Part shown: piece by piece, positions 22,058 to 34,760 of the stretch
Position numbering within the stretch: position 1 is the first letter of the stretch
Layout: every line of letters begins with the position of its first letter
Origin: Hanleya hanleyi
Taxonomy: Eukaryota; Mollusca; Polyplacophora; Lepidopleurida; Hanleyidae
Direction of reading: 5' to 3'
Length of the DNA stretch: 64,000 nt
NCBI GenBank assembly: GCA_036873755.1
Contig: JAVTVY010019541.1
Span: forward strand, 1-64,000
Notes under the pieces: model-generated
What the model was told of the DNA's origin: nothing
Database searches by the model: none
Seen by the model: the letters and a program-made list of their open reading frames with translations, nothing else
Position numbers and translations under genes: made by a program

Positions 22058-22385
22058 ATTGACAATTTTGAGACTATATAACATCCACTTATATAATTGA
22101 CAAATTTGAGACTATATAACATCCACTTATATCATTGACAATTTTGTGACTATAGAGCATCACTTATATAATTGACAATTTTGTGACTATATAGCATCCA
22201 CTTATATAATTGACAATTTTGAGACTATATAGCATCCACTTATATAATTGACAATTTTGAGATTATATAACATCCACTTATATAATTGACAATTTTGAGA
22301 CTATATAACATCCACTTATATCAATGACAATTTTAAGACTATATAGCATCCACTTATATAATTGACAGTTTTGAGACTATATAAA
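22058..22385 (+). repeat. 38-bp tandem repeat, ~9 copies
   Basis: The unit ATTGACAATTTTGAGACT, ATATAACATCCACTTATATA repeats with small changes. It is an expansion of a single copy found in the E-G junction of the other blocks (26,648, 28,083, 30,036, 31,805), so it is specific to this copy of the higher-order unit. Confidence 0.92.
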
Positions 22386-25300
22386 AGCCACATTTTTGAC
22401 AGTGTATTATTGACCCAAGTGTTTTGGTTAATTCCCGAGGAAATGAACTGTCAACATATTCACTGTGGTAAAACCACACCAATCATTGAACATGACAAGA
22501 ATTATGGCTGCCTACTGAATATCAGATTGATGTTTGAAGTGAATGACAGCGATATACGATACACATACATGATGCTATCGACATGTATATAGCAGATGAA
22601 AATAAACAATGTAAGCTATAAATATGTCAACATGACTCCATTAACCCACACACTGGTTATTTATGTGTATTTACTGAATTATGACATGGAATGTCAACAT
22701 CATGTCGTATAAAATCGGGGAATACGTGAATTGGGGAATGCATTGCACGGGTGTCAAGTTCTGGATTGCTTCCTTTGGGGAAAAGAGTCAAAAGAAGAAT
22801 CCAAAAAGACGAGGTCAACAGTCATGCGGTATAAACCACCTTCGTCACAGAGTGACGTTTTCCGCGGATAACCGCCATCTTGGACACAAATATTGTTCAA
22901 TATATTTATATTGTTTTCCATTCACTATGGGGTAGTTCGTGGTTTCATTTATATATTCTCATTTTAGGTTGCCGCATCAAACATCTTTCGTGAAAATATT
23001 TATAGATCTCTATGGCCTCTGTGGTTCTTTATCAACCGTCCTGTTCCTTCTTTTTATCAATTATTTAATCCCCACTGAAATATCTAATTTCGGGTAGGAG
23101 TAAGTTGAATAGCTTTTTTATTGAAAGAACAACTAGACGATCAAACGGAATCCAATAATTCTCAGTCGATACGGAGGTGTAATGTCTCCAATTTCCAATT
23201 TCATTATGAGGCCTGTGTTTTGTCTACAGAATGAGATAATTAGGGTGACGTACGTCATTTGAGCGTTAATCATTCATCATTATTGTTCATCAGATGGCTC
23301 AAACTCGTCCATGATTAATATGGTTGTGTAGAAGGTATGTGTGTCTGGTGCTGTAGTCTGACGATGGCGTCCCTGACATGGTCTTGAAATCTGCGGCAGA
23401 GGATCGCTTAAGATGACCGAAATTAAGTTTCAGTATGAAACAAACAATATGGATCTCCTGTTGCAGTGAAAAATAACAAACAGAAGAACAGGGCCAAAAA
23501 TATAGTACCGGTAAGCAAAAGAAGCACCATGCGAGGCACATATATAATAAATAAAGGAATAGATACTGGTAAACTGAGTGACCTGCGTGTTCTTTGTTAA
23601 TTTGTAGAAAATAAAACATCTCTTCATCGCATAACAGTATGAATAATCAAAGTATTACACATCAATCAGTTAGGACATAAATAACGACGGCTGTCCAACT
23701 ACTGAATGAAGGATATGATGTCAGTATTTGTCAGTTATTCACTGAGTGAGGTCAATTTGAGGTCAGCAGAATAAATACGGTCACTGTCGATATAAGTTAG
23801 AATAGTTAACCTGATATACAAGCGGCAAGTGTAAGGGAAGGATATAATAAATGTTAGTTACTCAGGAATATCAACAATGGATACATGATACAGTTCACAT
23901 TAGTTCACTGAAATTTTATCCTGGGTTGTCAACACGCTCTGTACAGTACACAGCACTAATATAAAAGCCACACCATGACCAGTAACAGTAGAAAAAACAA
24001 CAAACTAATATCACCACAATATTAAACTACACACTTCGGGATTCATTTCTTGGACTGTTATACAATTGACTTCAGCTGATTCAGCTTTTAGTTCCAGGTA
24101 AAAGAAGCCTGTGGTTTGGCATTCGGTTATACTTTTTGTGGAAGTTGATTTCCTACGATGACTTAAACAAAATGATAAATCACGTTCAAGGTGATAGTAA
24201 AATGTTATATTGTGCTCATATAGATTTTGGTGCTATCAGCTCATAAGACTGCTCCTGGGATGAGGAACTTCTCTGAATGGCAACATATGAAACTCAAATC
24301 TCTTTCCTCACGTACATGAACGGCGTTATCATGGATCACCTAACAGTGTTCGCTACTGAAAGTCTAGTTAGCATAATGAATACCTGGAGACGGTCGAGCA
24401 GATGACCGTCTAACACCTACTAAGGAACAGTCCAATGATCAAATGAACAATTTGGAGGCCTTTTTCTCTGTCGTGGGATGTCATGATTATCTTATAAAAG
24501 AGTTGGTTATTATGGACAAATGAATTCAGATTGGCAATGATTACAAGGAGACAGTCGGGCAAATGACCGTCTAACAGTTAATGCGGGACAGTCAGAATGA
24601 TCAAATGTTGTAACTTGTTAGATTTTTGGAGTTCCGTCGAACGGTATGATTACACCACAAAAGGATTAGTTGTTAGGGACACTGGGGTCCAGATTAGCAT
24701 TGATTACCAGTAGATAGACAGTCCGACAGATGACCTTTGGTTGATTTCAAGAAAAAAAAGAAGAAACAAAAGAGAAGAAATTGTCACCACATCATGGACA
24801 CTATAATTTGTAGAAAATAAAACATATCTCCGTCGTATGAATAATCAAAGTATTACACATCAGTCAGCCAGGACATCAATAAATAACGTCGGCTGTCTAA
24901 CTACTGAATGAAGGATCTGATGTCTGTATTTGTCAGTTATTCGCCGAGTGACGTGATTTTGAGGTCAGCAGAATAAATACAGTCACTGTCGATATAAGTT
25001 AGAATAGTTAACCTGATATACAAGCGATAAGTGTAAGGGAGGGATATAATAAATGTTAGTTACTCAGGAATATCAACAATGGATACATGATACAGTTCAC
25101 ATAAGTTCACTGATATATAATTCTGGGTTGTCACGCTCTGTGTAGTACACATCATTAATATAAAAGCCACAGCAATACCAGTAACATTATAGAAAAACCC
25201 CCACAAACGAATATCACCACAATATTAAACTACACGATTCGGGATTCATTTCCTGAACTGTTATACAATTGACTTCAGCTGATTTAGTTTTCAGTTCCAG

Positions 25301-27368
25301 ATATAAGTGGTTTCGCATTCGGTTATACTTTTTGTGGAAGCTGATTTCCTACGATGACTCAAAGAAAATGACAAATCACGTTCAAGGTGATAGTAAAATT
25401 TTATATTGTGCTCATTTAGATATTGGTTTTATCAGCTCATAATACTGCTCCTGATACGAGAAATTGAATGTCAACATATGGAACCCAAACCTCTCTCCTC
25501 ACGAACATGTAAGGCGTCAACATGGAACAGTGTTCGCTACTGAAAGCCATAAAAACAGGAGCCCATATTAGTAAGATGAATACATCATTTCAGGTTGCCG
25601 CATCAAAAATCATTCGTGAAAATGTTCATAGACCTCTATGGCCTCATTATTAACCTCCCAATGATTTATTTTTATTACTTATTTAATCCTCACTGAAAAA
25701 TCTAACTCCGAGTAAGGGTAAATTCAAATATTTTCTTATTGAGCGTACAAACAGAAATAGGAATCAAACGGAATTAAAAATTCTCAATCGATACTGGATT
25801 TAATGTCTCAAATTTTCAATTTCATTATGAGACTTGTTTTTCCATAAAGAATGAGTTAATAAAGGCGACGAACGTTATTTGAACGTTAATTATTGAATAT
25901 TATTGGCAATCAGATGGTTCAAACTCGTTTATCATTAATATGACTTTATATTGTGTCCCAGCTTTTATAAAATGACAAATTAAAGTTAACTTGCAAGTTA
26001 AAAACAGGAGCGTATATAGCATAATGAATAGCTGGAGACGGTCGAGCAGATGACCGTCTAACACCTACTGAGGAACAGTCCAATGATCAAATAGACATAA
26101 TGGAGGTCTTTTTCTCTGTCGAGGGACGTCATGATTACCTTATAGAAGAGTTCGTTATTATGGGCAAATGAATTCAGATTGGCAATGAATATACCAGGAG
26201 ACAGTCAGGCAGATGACCGTCTATCCTTATGCGGCACAGTCAAAATGATCAAATGTTGTAACTTGTTATATGAACGTCTAACAACAGCTATTGGTATAGG
26301 GACATCAGCTATAGCACCGAACATACAATATTGGCCTCAGGTACATTTCCTAGATATATAAACACGATATACAAAAGCCTTAAAAGACAAGAAATAAAAT
26401 AACCAGCGAATCACAGATAAATTAATTTGAGTACGCTGTCAAAAAAGTGGATGCTAGTGTTCAAACCTGAACACTTTAGTAAAATATGGAAATGTGGTGA
26501 AATAAGAAACAAAATTAAAACATCCAGCAAATCAGAGATAAATTAATATGAGTACGCTGTCATAAAAGTGGATGCTAGTGTTCAAATCTGAACACTTTAG
26601 TAAAATGTGAAAATGTGGTGAAATAAATCGCTACAATGTTATCGAAATTGACAATTTTGAAACTATATAACATCACATTTTTGACAGTGTATTATTGACC
26701 CAGTGTTTTGGTTAATTCTCGAGGAAATGAACTGGCAACATATTCACTGTGGTAAAACCACACCAGTCATTTAACATGATACAGAATTATGGCTGCCTAC
26801 TGAATATCAGATGTGATGTTTCAAGTGAATGACAGCGATATAGGATATACACATACACGATACTATCGACATGTATATGAAAATAACCAATGTAAGTTAT
26901 AAATATGTCAACATCACTCCATTAATCCACACACTGGTAATTCATGTGTATTTACTGAATTATGACATGGAATGCCAACATCATGTCGTATAAAATCGGG
27001 GAATACGTGAATTGGGGAATGCATTGCACGGGTGTCAAGTTCTGGATTGCTTCCTTCGGGAAAAAGAGTCAAAAGAAGAATCCAAGAAGACGAGGTCAAC
27101 AGTCATGCGGTATAAACCACCTTCGTCACAGAGTGCAGTTTTCCGCGGATAACGCCATCTTCCATGGACACAAATATTGTTCAATATATTTATATTTTCC
27201 ATTCACTATGGGGTTGTTCGTGATTTCATTATATACACTCATTTTAGGTTGCGGCATCAAACATCTTTCGTGAAAATATTGATAGATGACGTATATAACT
27301 TTTGAATGAGATTTTGAAGTGTCATTCGGTTTGACGTATGGAGAAGTAGTACAAGTATGAACACTAGG

Positions 27369-27487
27369 ATTTCCTGGATTTCAACTTCTTCTTTATGAAA
27401 CACGACGTTTCGCTAAGTCTGCCCTTAGCATTCTCAGACTTAGCGAAACGTCGTGTTTAATAAAGAAGAAGTTGAAATCCAGGAAAT
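27369..27487. repeat. Near-perfect palindrome, 53-bp arms
   Basis: The left arm 27,369-27,421 (ATTTCCTGGATTTCAACTTC ... CTAAGTCTG) and the right arm 27,435-27,487 differ at one position of 53 around a 13-base spacer. It sits inside about 210 bp of DNA (27,287-27,500) that interrupts the module order seen elsewhere (A followed by the stem-loop monomers). It therefore arrived by insertion. Confidence 0.93.
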
Positions 27488-30400
27488 CCCAGTTAAATGG
27501 AACAGTCAAATGATCAAATAGACATTTTTGAGGCGTTTTTCTCCGCCGTGGGACGTCATGATTACCGGGGTACCCTACAAAGGAGTTCGTAATTATGGAC
27601 AAATGAATTCTGATTGGCAATGATTACCAGGAGACAGTCAGGCAGATGCCCGTCTATCCTTATGCGGCACAGTCAAAATGATCAAATGTTGTAACTTGTT
27701 ATGTATTTTGTGGGCCGTTTTTGACGCCGAACGACATGATTACCCCACAAAAGGATTTGTTGTTATGGACATAGGGGTCCAGATTAGCAATGATTACTAG
27801 TAGACAGGCAGATGAACGTCTAACAACAGCTATCAGTACATGGGCATCAGCTATAGCATCGAACATACAATATTGGTCTCAGCTACATTTCCTAGATATA
27901 TAAACACGATATACAAAAGCCTTAAAAGACAAGAAACAAAATTGAAATACCAAGCATATCAGAGATAAATTAAATTAATGTGTGTACGCTGTCAAAAAAG
28001 TGGATGGTATAGTGTTCAAATCTGAACACTTTAGTAAAATATGGAAATGTGGTGAAATAAATCGCTACAATGTTATCGATATTAACAATTTTGAGACTAT
28101 ATATCCACATTTTTGACAGTGTATTCTTGACCCAGTGTTTTTGGTTAATTCCCGAGGAAATAAACTGTCAACAGATATACGATATATACATACACGATAC
28201 TATCGACATATATAGCAGATGAAAATAACCAATGTAAGTTAAATATGTCAACATTACCCCATTAATCTACACACTAGTAATTCATGTGTATGTACTGAAT
28301 TATGACAAAGAATGTCAACATCATGTCGTATAAAATCGGGGAATACGTGAATTGGAGAATGCATTGCACGGATGTTAAGTTCTGGATTGCTTCCTTTGGG
28401 GAAAAGAGTCAAAAGAAGAATCCAAAAAGGCGAGGTCAACAGTCATGCGGTATAAACCACCTTCGTCACAGAGTGACGTTTTCCGCGGCTAACCGCCATC
28501 TTGGACACAAATATTGTTGAATATATTTATATTGTTTTCCATTCACTATGGGGTAGTTCGTGATTTCATTTATACTCTCATTTTAGGTTGCCGCATCAAA
28601 CATCTTTCGTGAAAATATTTATAGATCTCTATGGCCTATTTGGTTCTCTTTTTTTTTATTGAAAGAACAAATAGACGATCAAACGGAATCCAAGAATTCT
28701 CAGTCGATACGGAGGTTTAATGTCTCCAATTTCCAATTTCATTATGAGACTTGTGTTTTGTCCACAGAATGGAATAATTAGGGTGACATACGTCATTTGA
28801 TCGTTAATCATTCATCATTATTGTTCATCAGATGGTTCAAACACGTCCATGATTAATATGGTTGTGTAGAAGGTATGTGTGTCTGGTGCTGTAGTCTGAC
28901 GATGGCGTCCCTGAAATGGTCTTGAAATCTACGACAGAGGATCGCTTAAGATGACCGAAATTAAGTTTCCCTATCAAACGACAATATGGATCTCCTGTTG
29001 CAGTAAACAATAACAAACAAACAGAACAAGAGGCCCAAAAATACAGGAAGCAAAAGAAGCACCATGCGAGGCACATACATAATAAATAAATTAGGGGGAA
29101 AATACTGGCAAACTGAGTGATCTGCATGTTCTTTGTTAATTTGTAGAAAATAAAACATCTCTTCATCGCATAGCATCGAATAATCAAAGTATTGCACGCC
29201 AATCAGCTATAGGACATCATTAAATAACTACTGAACGAAGGATATGATGTCTGTATTTGTCAGTTATTCACCGAGTGACGTGATTTTGAGGTCAGGAGAA
29301 TAAATACAGTCACTGTCGATATAAGTTAGAATAGTTAACCTGATATACAAGCGATAAGTGTAAGGGAAGGATATAATAAATGTTAGTTACTCAGGAATAT
29401 CAACAATGGATACATGATACAGTTCACATTAGTTCACTGATATATAATCCTGGGTTGTCAACACGCTCTGTATAGTACACAGCATTAATATAAAAGCCAC
29501 ACCGGGACCAGTAACATTAGAATACACCACAAACTAATATCACCACAATATTAAACTACACAAATCGGCATTCATTTGCTGAACTGTTATACGACTGACT
29601 CTCATGATGCGCAGTGGTTAACTGGTAATAAATGAACATGGCCGACTAAAAAAATCCAACAGAATCCCGAACGACAGATTACACTAATAATGAAAAAATA
29701 GCAGCGTTTGTTGTTACGGACATAGGGGTTCAGATTAACAATGACAATTAACAGAGACAATCAGGCAGATGATTGACGTCTAATATCGACGTGGACATAG
29801 GGAAATCAGCTACAGTATCGAACATGTAACATTGATCCAAGTTACATTTTCTAGGTATATAAAAATGATACAAAAGCCTTGAAGACAAGAAACAAAAGTA
29901 AAATACCAAGCAAGTCAGAGATAAATGTAATAAGTTTGAGTACGCTGTCAAAAAAGTGAATGCTGGTGTTCAAATCTGAACACTTTAGTAAAATGTGAAA
30001 ATGTGGTGAAATAAATCGCTACAATGTAATCGAAATTGACAATTTAAAGACTATATAACATCCACATTTTTGACAGTTTACAGAGACTAGCAAATTTATT
30101 GACCCAATGGTTTTGGTTAATTTCCTAGAAAATGAATTGTCAACATATTCACTGTGGTAAAACCACATCAATCCTTTAACATGATAAAGAATTAGGGCTG
30201 CCTACTGAATATCAGATGTGATGTTTCAAGAGAATTACAGCGATATACGATATACACATACACGATACTATCGACATGTATATAACAGAACAAAATAAAC
30301 AATGTAAGTTGTCAATATTACTCCATCATCATGTCGTATAAAATCGGGGAATACGTGAATTGAGGAATGCATTGCAGGAATGTCAAGTTCTGGATTGCTT

Positions 30401-32760
30401 CCTTTGGGGAAAAGAGTCAAGAGAAGAATCCAACAGTCATGAGGTAAACACATTAGTTCATTGATATATAATCCAGGGTTGTCAATACGCTCTTTATAGT
30501 ACATATCACTACTCTAAAAGCCTCACCGATACAAGTAACAGTAGAAAAAACACAAACTAATATCACCACAACATTAAACTACACAATTCGCGATTCATTT
30601 CCTGTACTGTTATACGATTGACTCTCACGAGGCGCAGTGGTTAATTAATAATGAATCAACATGGCCGACTGAAAATTCCAACAGAATCCTGAACGACCGA
30701 TTGTACTAATAATGACAAAATAGCAGCACTTGAGTTATACTTTTTATCAAATTTACCTGATTATGAGTGTACTACGATGGTGATAACCGATGTGAGAACC
30801 ACTAACATGGGTGTCAATACAGGGCCCTTGAAATATGTTTTTGTTCAATCTTTTGCTGTTTGGATACCCGCCGCTGTATGACGCTTTTAAAGCGTATCAC
30901 ACATGGACGACAAGTCGAATGCTGTAAATGTAAACATTAAATCAGTTTATGTGGACTTCAGCTGATTCAGCTTTCAGTTTCAGATAAAACAAGCCTGTTT
31001 GGTGTTCGGATATATTTTTTTGTGGAAGTTGCTCTGCCTGGATGACTTTCGCAAAATGACAAATCAACTCCAAAGTAATGATACAAATTGTATATTATGC
31101 TCGTACGAATTTAGGTGCTATCAGTTCATAAAACTCCTCCTGATTATGGACGAGGAACTTCTCTGAAGTTAAAAACAAGAATGTATATTAGCATAATTAA
31201 TACCTGGAGACGGTCGAGCAGATAACCGTCTAACACCTACCGAGGAACAGTCAAATGATCAAATGGACATTTTGGAGGCCCGTTTCTCCGTCGTGGGACG
31301 TCATGATTACCTTATAAAAGAGTTCGTTGTTATGGACAAATGAATTCAGATTGGCAATGATTACCAGGAGACAGTCAGGCAGATGACCGTCTGTCCTTAT
31401 GTGGCACAGTCAAAATGATCAAATGTTGTAACTTGTTATATATTTTTGGGGGTTACATTTGCCGCCGAACGACATGATTACCCTACAAAGGAATTTGTTG
31501 TTATGGACATAGGGGTCCAGATTAACAATGATTACTAGACAGTCAGGCAGATGATCGACCTGGACATAGGAAAATCAGCTACAGTATCGAACATGCACCA
31601 TTGATTCCAGTTACATGTTCTAGATATACAAACATGATATACAAAAGCCTTGAAGACAAGAAACAAAAGTGAAATACCAAGCAAGTCGGAGATAAATTTA
31701 ATAAATTTGAGTACGCTGTCAAAAAAGTGGATGCTAGTGTTCAAATCTGAACACTTTAGTAAAATGTGAAAATGTGTTGGAATAAATCGCTACAATGTTA
31801 TCGAAATTGACAATTTGAAGACTATGTAACATCCACTTCTTTGACATTGTACAGATTGACCCAATGTTTTTGGTTAATTCCCGAGGAAATGAACTGTCAA
31901 CATATTCACTGTGGTAACACCACACCAATCATTTAACATGATAAAGGATTATGGTTGCCCACTGAATATTAGATGTGATGTTTGAAGTGAATGGCAGCAA
32001 CATACGATACACATATACGATTCTATCGACATGTATATAACAGAGCAAAATAACCAATGTAAGTTATAAATATGTCAATATTACTCCAATAATCAACACA
32101 CAAGTAATTCATGTGTATTTACTGAATTGTGACATGGAATGTCAACATCATGTCGTATAAAAGCGGAGAATTCGTGAATTGAGGAATGCATTGCACGGAT
32201 ATGGAGTTATCCATACTTCTGGATTGCTTCCTTTCAGAAAAGAAGTCAAAGGAAGAATTAAAAAAACGAGGTCAAGGGTCACCAGGTACAAACTGTCTTC
32301 GTCACAGAATAATTTTTCGCTGATATCCGCCATCTTAAACAAGACTGTTATTCAGTATATTTATATTGTTTTCCAGGGTTGTGCGTAATTTCAGCTATAT
32401 TCTCATTTTAGGTTGCTACATTAAAATAGCATTCGTGAAAATGTGCATTTATCTCTATGTGACAAATTACATACCCAAAAGACTTATACAAATTAAACAT
32501 TCTAAAATTGAGAGGATGGGGAGGGAGAAGAGGATAAATATTATTACTTGGTTATTGAAATTACATACTGTATCACAGACAATACAGAATCAGAGAATCG
32601 TACGTCATTTGATCGATAATCATTGATCATTATTGGTCATCACATGGTTCAAACACGTTCATGATTAATATTTTTGTGTAGAAGATATTTGTGTCTGGTG
32701 CTGTAGTCTGACACCTTCTGCCGTCCCAGACATGGATTTCAAAAGCGGCACAGAGGATCG

Positions 32761-33272
32761 ACATGGCTATGATTCATTAAGGACTTAGAGCGGCTGATCG
32801 GCCTTGTCTCTCCCTCCCTATCGAAGTCACGAGGAGGTCCAGTTGGACGAATCGAACAAAAGATAAAGGCACATTGTCATCCTTCATTGGCCGATGTATT
32901 TTGTTCGTATAGAATTTCGAGTCCTCCATACACGGTCAGAAGGACTGCCCACTGTGGTGCCGTGTACCTCTATCTGGTTGCTCGCCTGGGGGGTCGGAGC
33001 CTGTCTACGGGGACAATCGGCCTTACGCTCGGCTGGAGTAGCCCGGCTTTACAGAAGGTTGATAAATATACGGTCGGTAAGTATGTAGGTATTACAAAGT
33101 GAAGTGTCTCGCTAGAAAGAGGAACATAGAGAAAATCATTCAGTGAGGACCGAGTCAAGGAGCCCTGAGGAGCACTTGTCATTTAATAACATCAACATTT
33201 GGACAATAATGAGCAGAAGGAGTTAAGAGTGCCACAGTGTTGTTTATTATCATCAGTCTATCTGTGATTACC
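32761..33272 (+). promoter_or_regulatory. 5' flank and probable 5' UTR of the gene
   Basis: This is the sequence between the last copy of module I and the start codon. It is less AT-rich than its surroundings at 32,880-33,060. No convincing TATA box or initiator is seen. A five-codon upstream frame at 33,209-33,226 (ATG AGC AGA AGG AGT TAA) lies 46 bases before the main start, out of frame with it. Short frames at 32,887-33,102 lack any domain and are taken as untranslated or intergenic. Confidence 0.4.
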
Positions 33273-33717
33273 ATGTCGTCCAGGTGTATATCTCTTCACA
33301 CCTTCCTGATTATCACTGCAGTTTACCCCATAGTTTACAGTTGTGTGTTATTATTAAATGGTTGGACACCGGTGTCGGTTAAAGACAGAGCTCAGCTGGC
33401 GGATATAGTTATTGCTGGAAAAGTTCTCAAGACGTTTAAGGATATACGAACCACAGCGGATACGTACAGCGCCCAAGTCGAAATTTTACAAATATACAAA
33501 GGAAGACCACTACTGAAGGCGTTTCCAGAAACAAAGGTGTATAACATCAGTAATTTCGGCGATAAACCGGCCTGTTATGCTGACGTTTTTGACGGAGAGA
33601 GATATCTGTTTTTTCTTACGATGTTTGAAAACCGACTCTCGGCTAAATACGATGACATTTTCGGGGCTGCGTCCGAATTTTCTCCAGAAAATGAAGACGA
33701 AGTGTTAAAAGCACAAG
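33273..33717 (+). CDS. Exon 1: signal peptide and NtA-like domain
   Basis: The start ATG has a good context (ACCATG) and is the first ATG of its open stretch, which extends upstream to 33,237 without one. Residues 10-28 (TFLIITAVYPIVYSCVLLL) form a hydrophobic signal core. Residues 38-148 match the layout of the agrin N-terminal (NtA) domain, an OB-like fold: DIVIAGKV as first strand, VEILQIYKG, then NFGDKPAC with the conserved FGD..C, and GERYLFFL. One N-glycosylation sequon, NIS, lies at 91-93. The exon ends CAAG|GTAGGT in phase 1. The NtA call is by motif and could also be described as a netrin/TIMP-like fold. Confidence 0.85.
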
Positions 33718-34699
33718 GTAGGTCAAACGATTTCTTACAATATAGATCGGGTATAGATCCATATAAAATATGAATCCACTTTAACGTAAACTTATTTTTT
33801 ACAGATTTTGTTTTCAAAGAAATATCGATATTATCCGGAAATATACAAACGCCTGGGTTTTATAGTGTGGTATATATTCGGTTTGTTAACATATGACCAT
33901 CATCCCCTGAATGACAATTATGAACGGACATACAATCGTGAAGTTCCTGTCGCTGTATATGTTATCATAATTTCTTTCGGCATTTGAATTATATATTTTT
34001 GTATGGTAATTCCTGAAGTTTTTCTTAAAATGATATAAGGGGTGAGATAAGTGTCGTTTTGGTAGATAGCGATGTTTGAGGGTATACTTTACAACACCTG
34101 ATCTAGGGTTTAAGTGAAATCCACTTGAGGGTACAATCCCTGATCCTCACCGATAAGACCTCACGGCGCGAGCATGGAGTGCGTCCTCACACGACCGGCT
34201 AGATCTTATCACGGTTGCTTCACCATTACAACAACCATTCAAACCACAACATATCTGTATGTCTAATATTCAATCATTCCCTTGAACATTACTCAATTAT
34301 TTAATGATAATTTTAGTTACATCATTTTATCAAAGCTACATACCTAAATCCATTTACTTGTCTCACTCGAGTTAACGGACTGTGGTTAATTTATTCGATT
34401 TCCTTATTGCTTCACCTATTTAAATTTTCTTTCATGAAAATTAAGGGAAGGGAATAACCAAATGTACTTCACATAAGTCTGATTATTTTGCTGCAACTTT
34501 ACATTGGGACAAATGTCTCAGCGATCAAATCGGTGGAGATATAGAAATCGAATGTTTTTTTTTGTATACCGTATAGCATTATTTTGCTGTTGACTTTGAT
34601 GTAAATCTTATCTCAATCCATCCTCCGAAATCTTCAAAATGCAGCTCTTGTCAAAGGAAGTTATTCCCAAACGAACAAGTGCTTCACAAAATTTTAAAT

Positions 34700-34760
34700 A
34701 ACCATTTCGATTAATTTCGCTTTAAAAAAGACGTTAAATCATACTCACTCACTGCGTGCC
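34700..34760 (-). mobile_element. SINE-like fragment (GAGTGAGT head)
   Basis: On the - strand it reads CAGTGAGTGAGTATGATTTA then ACGTCTTTTTTAAAGCG, matching the head of the element at 12,729. Only the head is recognisable, so it is truncated or diverged. Confidence 0.5.

Larger units (their letters stand above)
19572..32760 (+). repeat. Higher-order repeat domain, five-plus blocks
   Basis: The same modules recur in the same order over 13 kb. H (GGGGAATACGTGAATTGGGG ... CCGCCATCTTGGACA) is at 20,745, 22,690, 26,966, 28,305, 30,330 and 32,145. A (TTGCCGCATnAAAnATC) is at 19,681, 21,026, 22,969, 25,595, 27,249, 28,590 and 32,414. The ~160-bp stem-loop monomers start at 20,127, 21,469, 24,388, 26,036, 27,500 and 31,207. 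E (GTGTTCAAATCTGAACACTT) is at 21,980, 26,457, 26,577, 28,011, 29,967 and 31,737. G (TTTTGGTTAATTCCCGAGG) is at 22,420, 26,709, 28,139, 30,112 and 31,869. Blocks I-L (GTGTGTCTGGTGCTGTAGTC onward) occur only in some copies, from 23,338, 28,880 and 32,690; their later parts alone also occur from 24,800. Short frames recur among copies because the DNA does; none shows a domain. Confidence 0.85.

Noticed and set aside
27369..27487. Hammerhead-ribozyme reading of the palindrome (CTGAGAA, 6-bp stem, GAAAC on the - strand)
   Set aside because: The core box differs from CUGANGA at one required base and no stem III with a cleavage triplet is present, so self-cleavage is not supported.
22681..28520. 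Similar + strand frames of 72-103 codons at 22,681, 26,962 and 28,302
   Set aside because: They are module H of the higher-order repeat. Copies differ by indels and the opposite strand is open as well. There is no recognised domain.
23299..29202. Related - strand frames of 106 and 121 codons at 23,299 and 28,837
   Set aside because: They lie in duplicated module I-J sequence. The upstream halves disagree between copies and the third copy (32,660) is broken, so shared DNA explains the likeness.
32887..33102. Short frames just upstream of exon 1
   Set aside because: Two overlapping frames of similar length, no domain, and no splice link in phase to exon 1; more likely 5' UTR or promoter.
33237..33272. 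Upstream extension of exon 1 from a GTG codon
   Set aside because: Eukaryotic initiation at the first ATG (33,273), in an ACCATG context and followed by a signal peptide, is the better choice.
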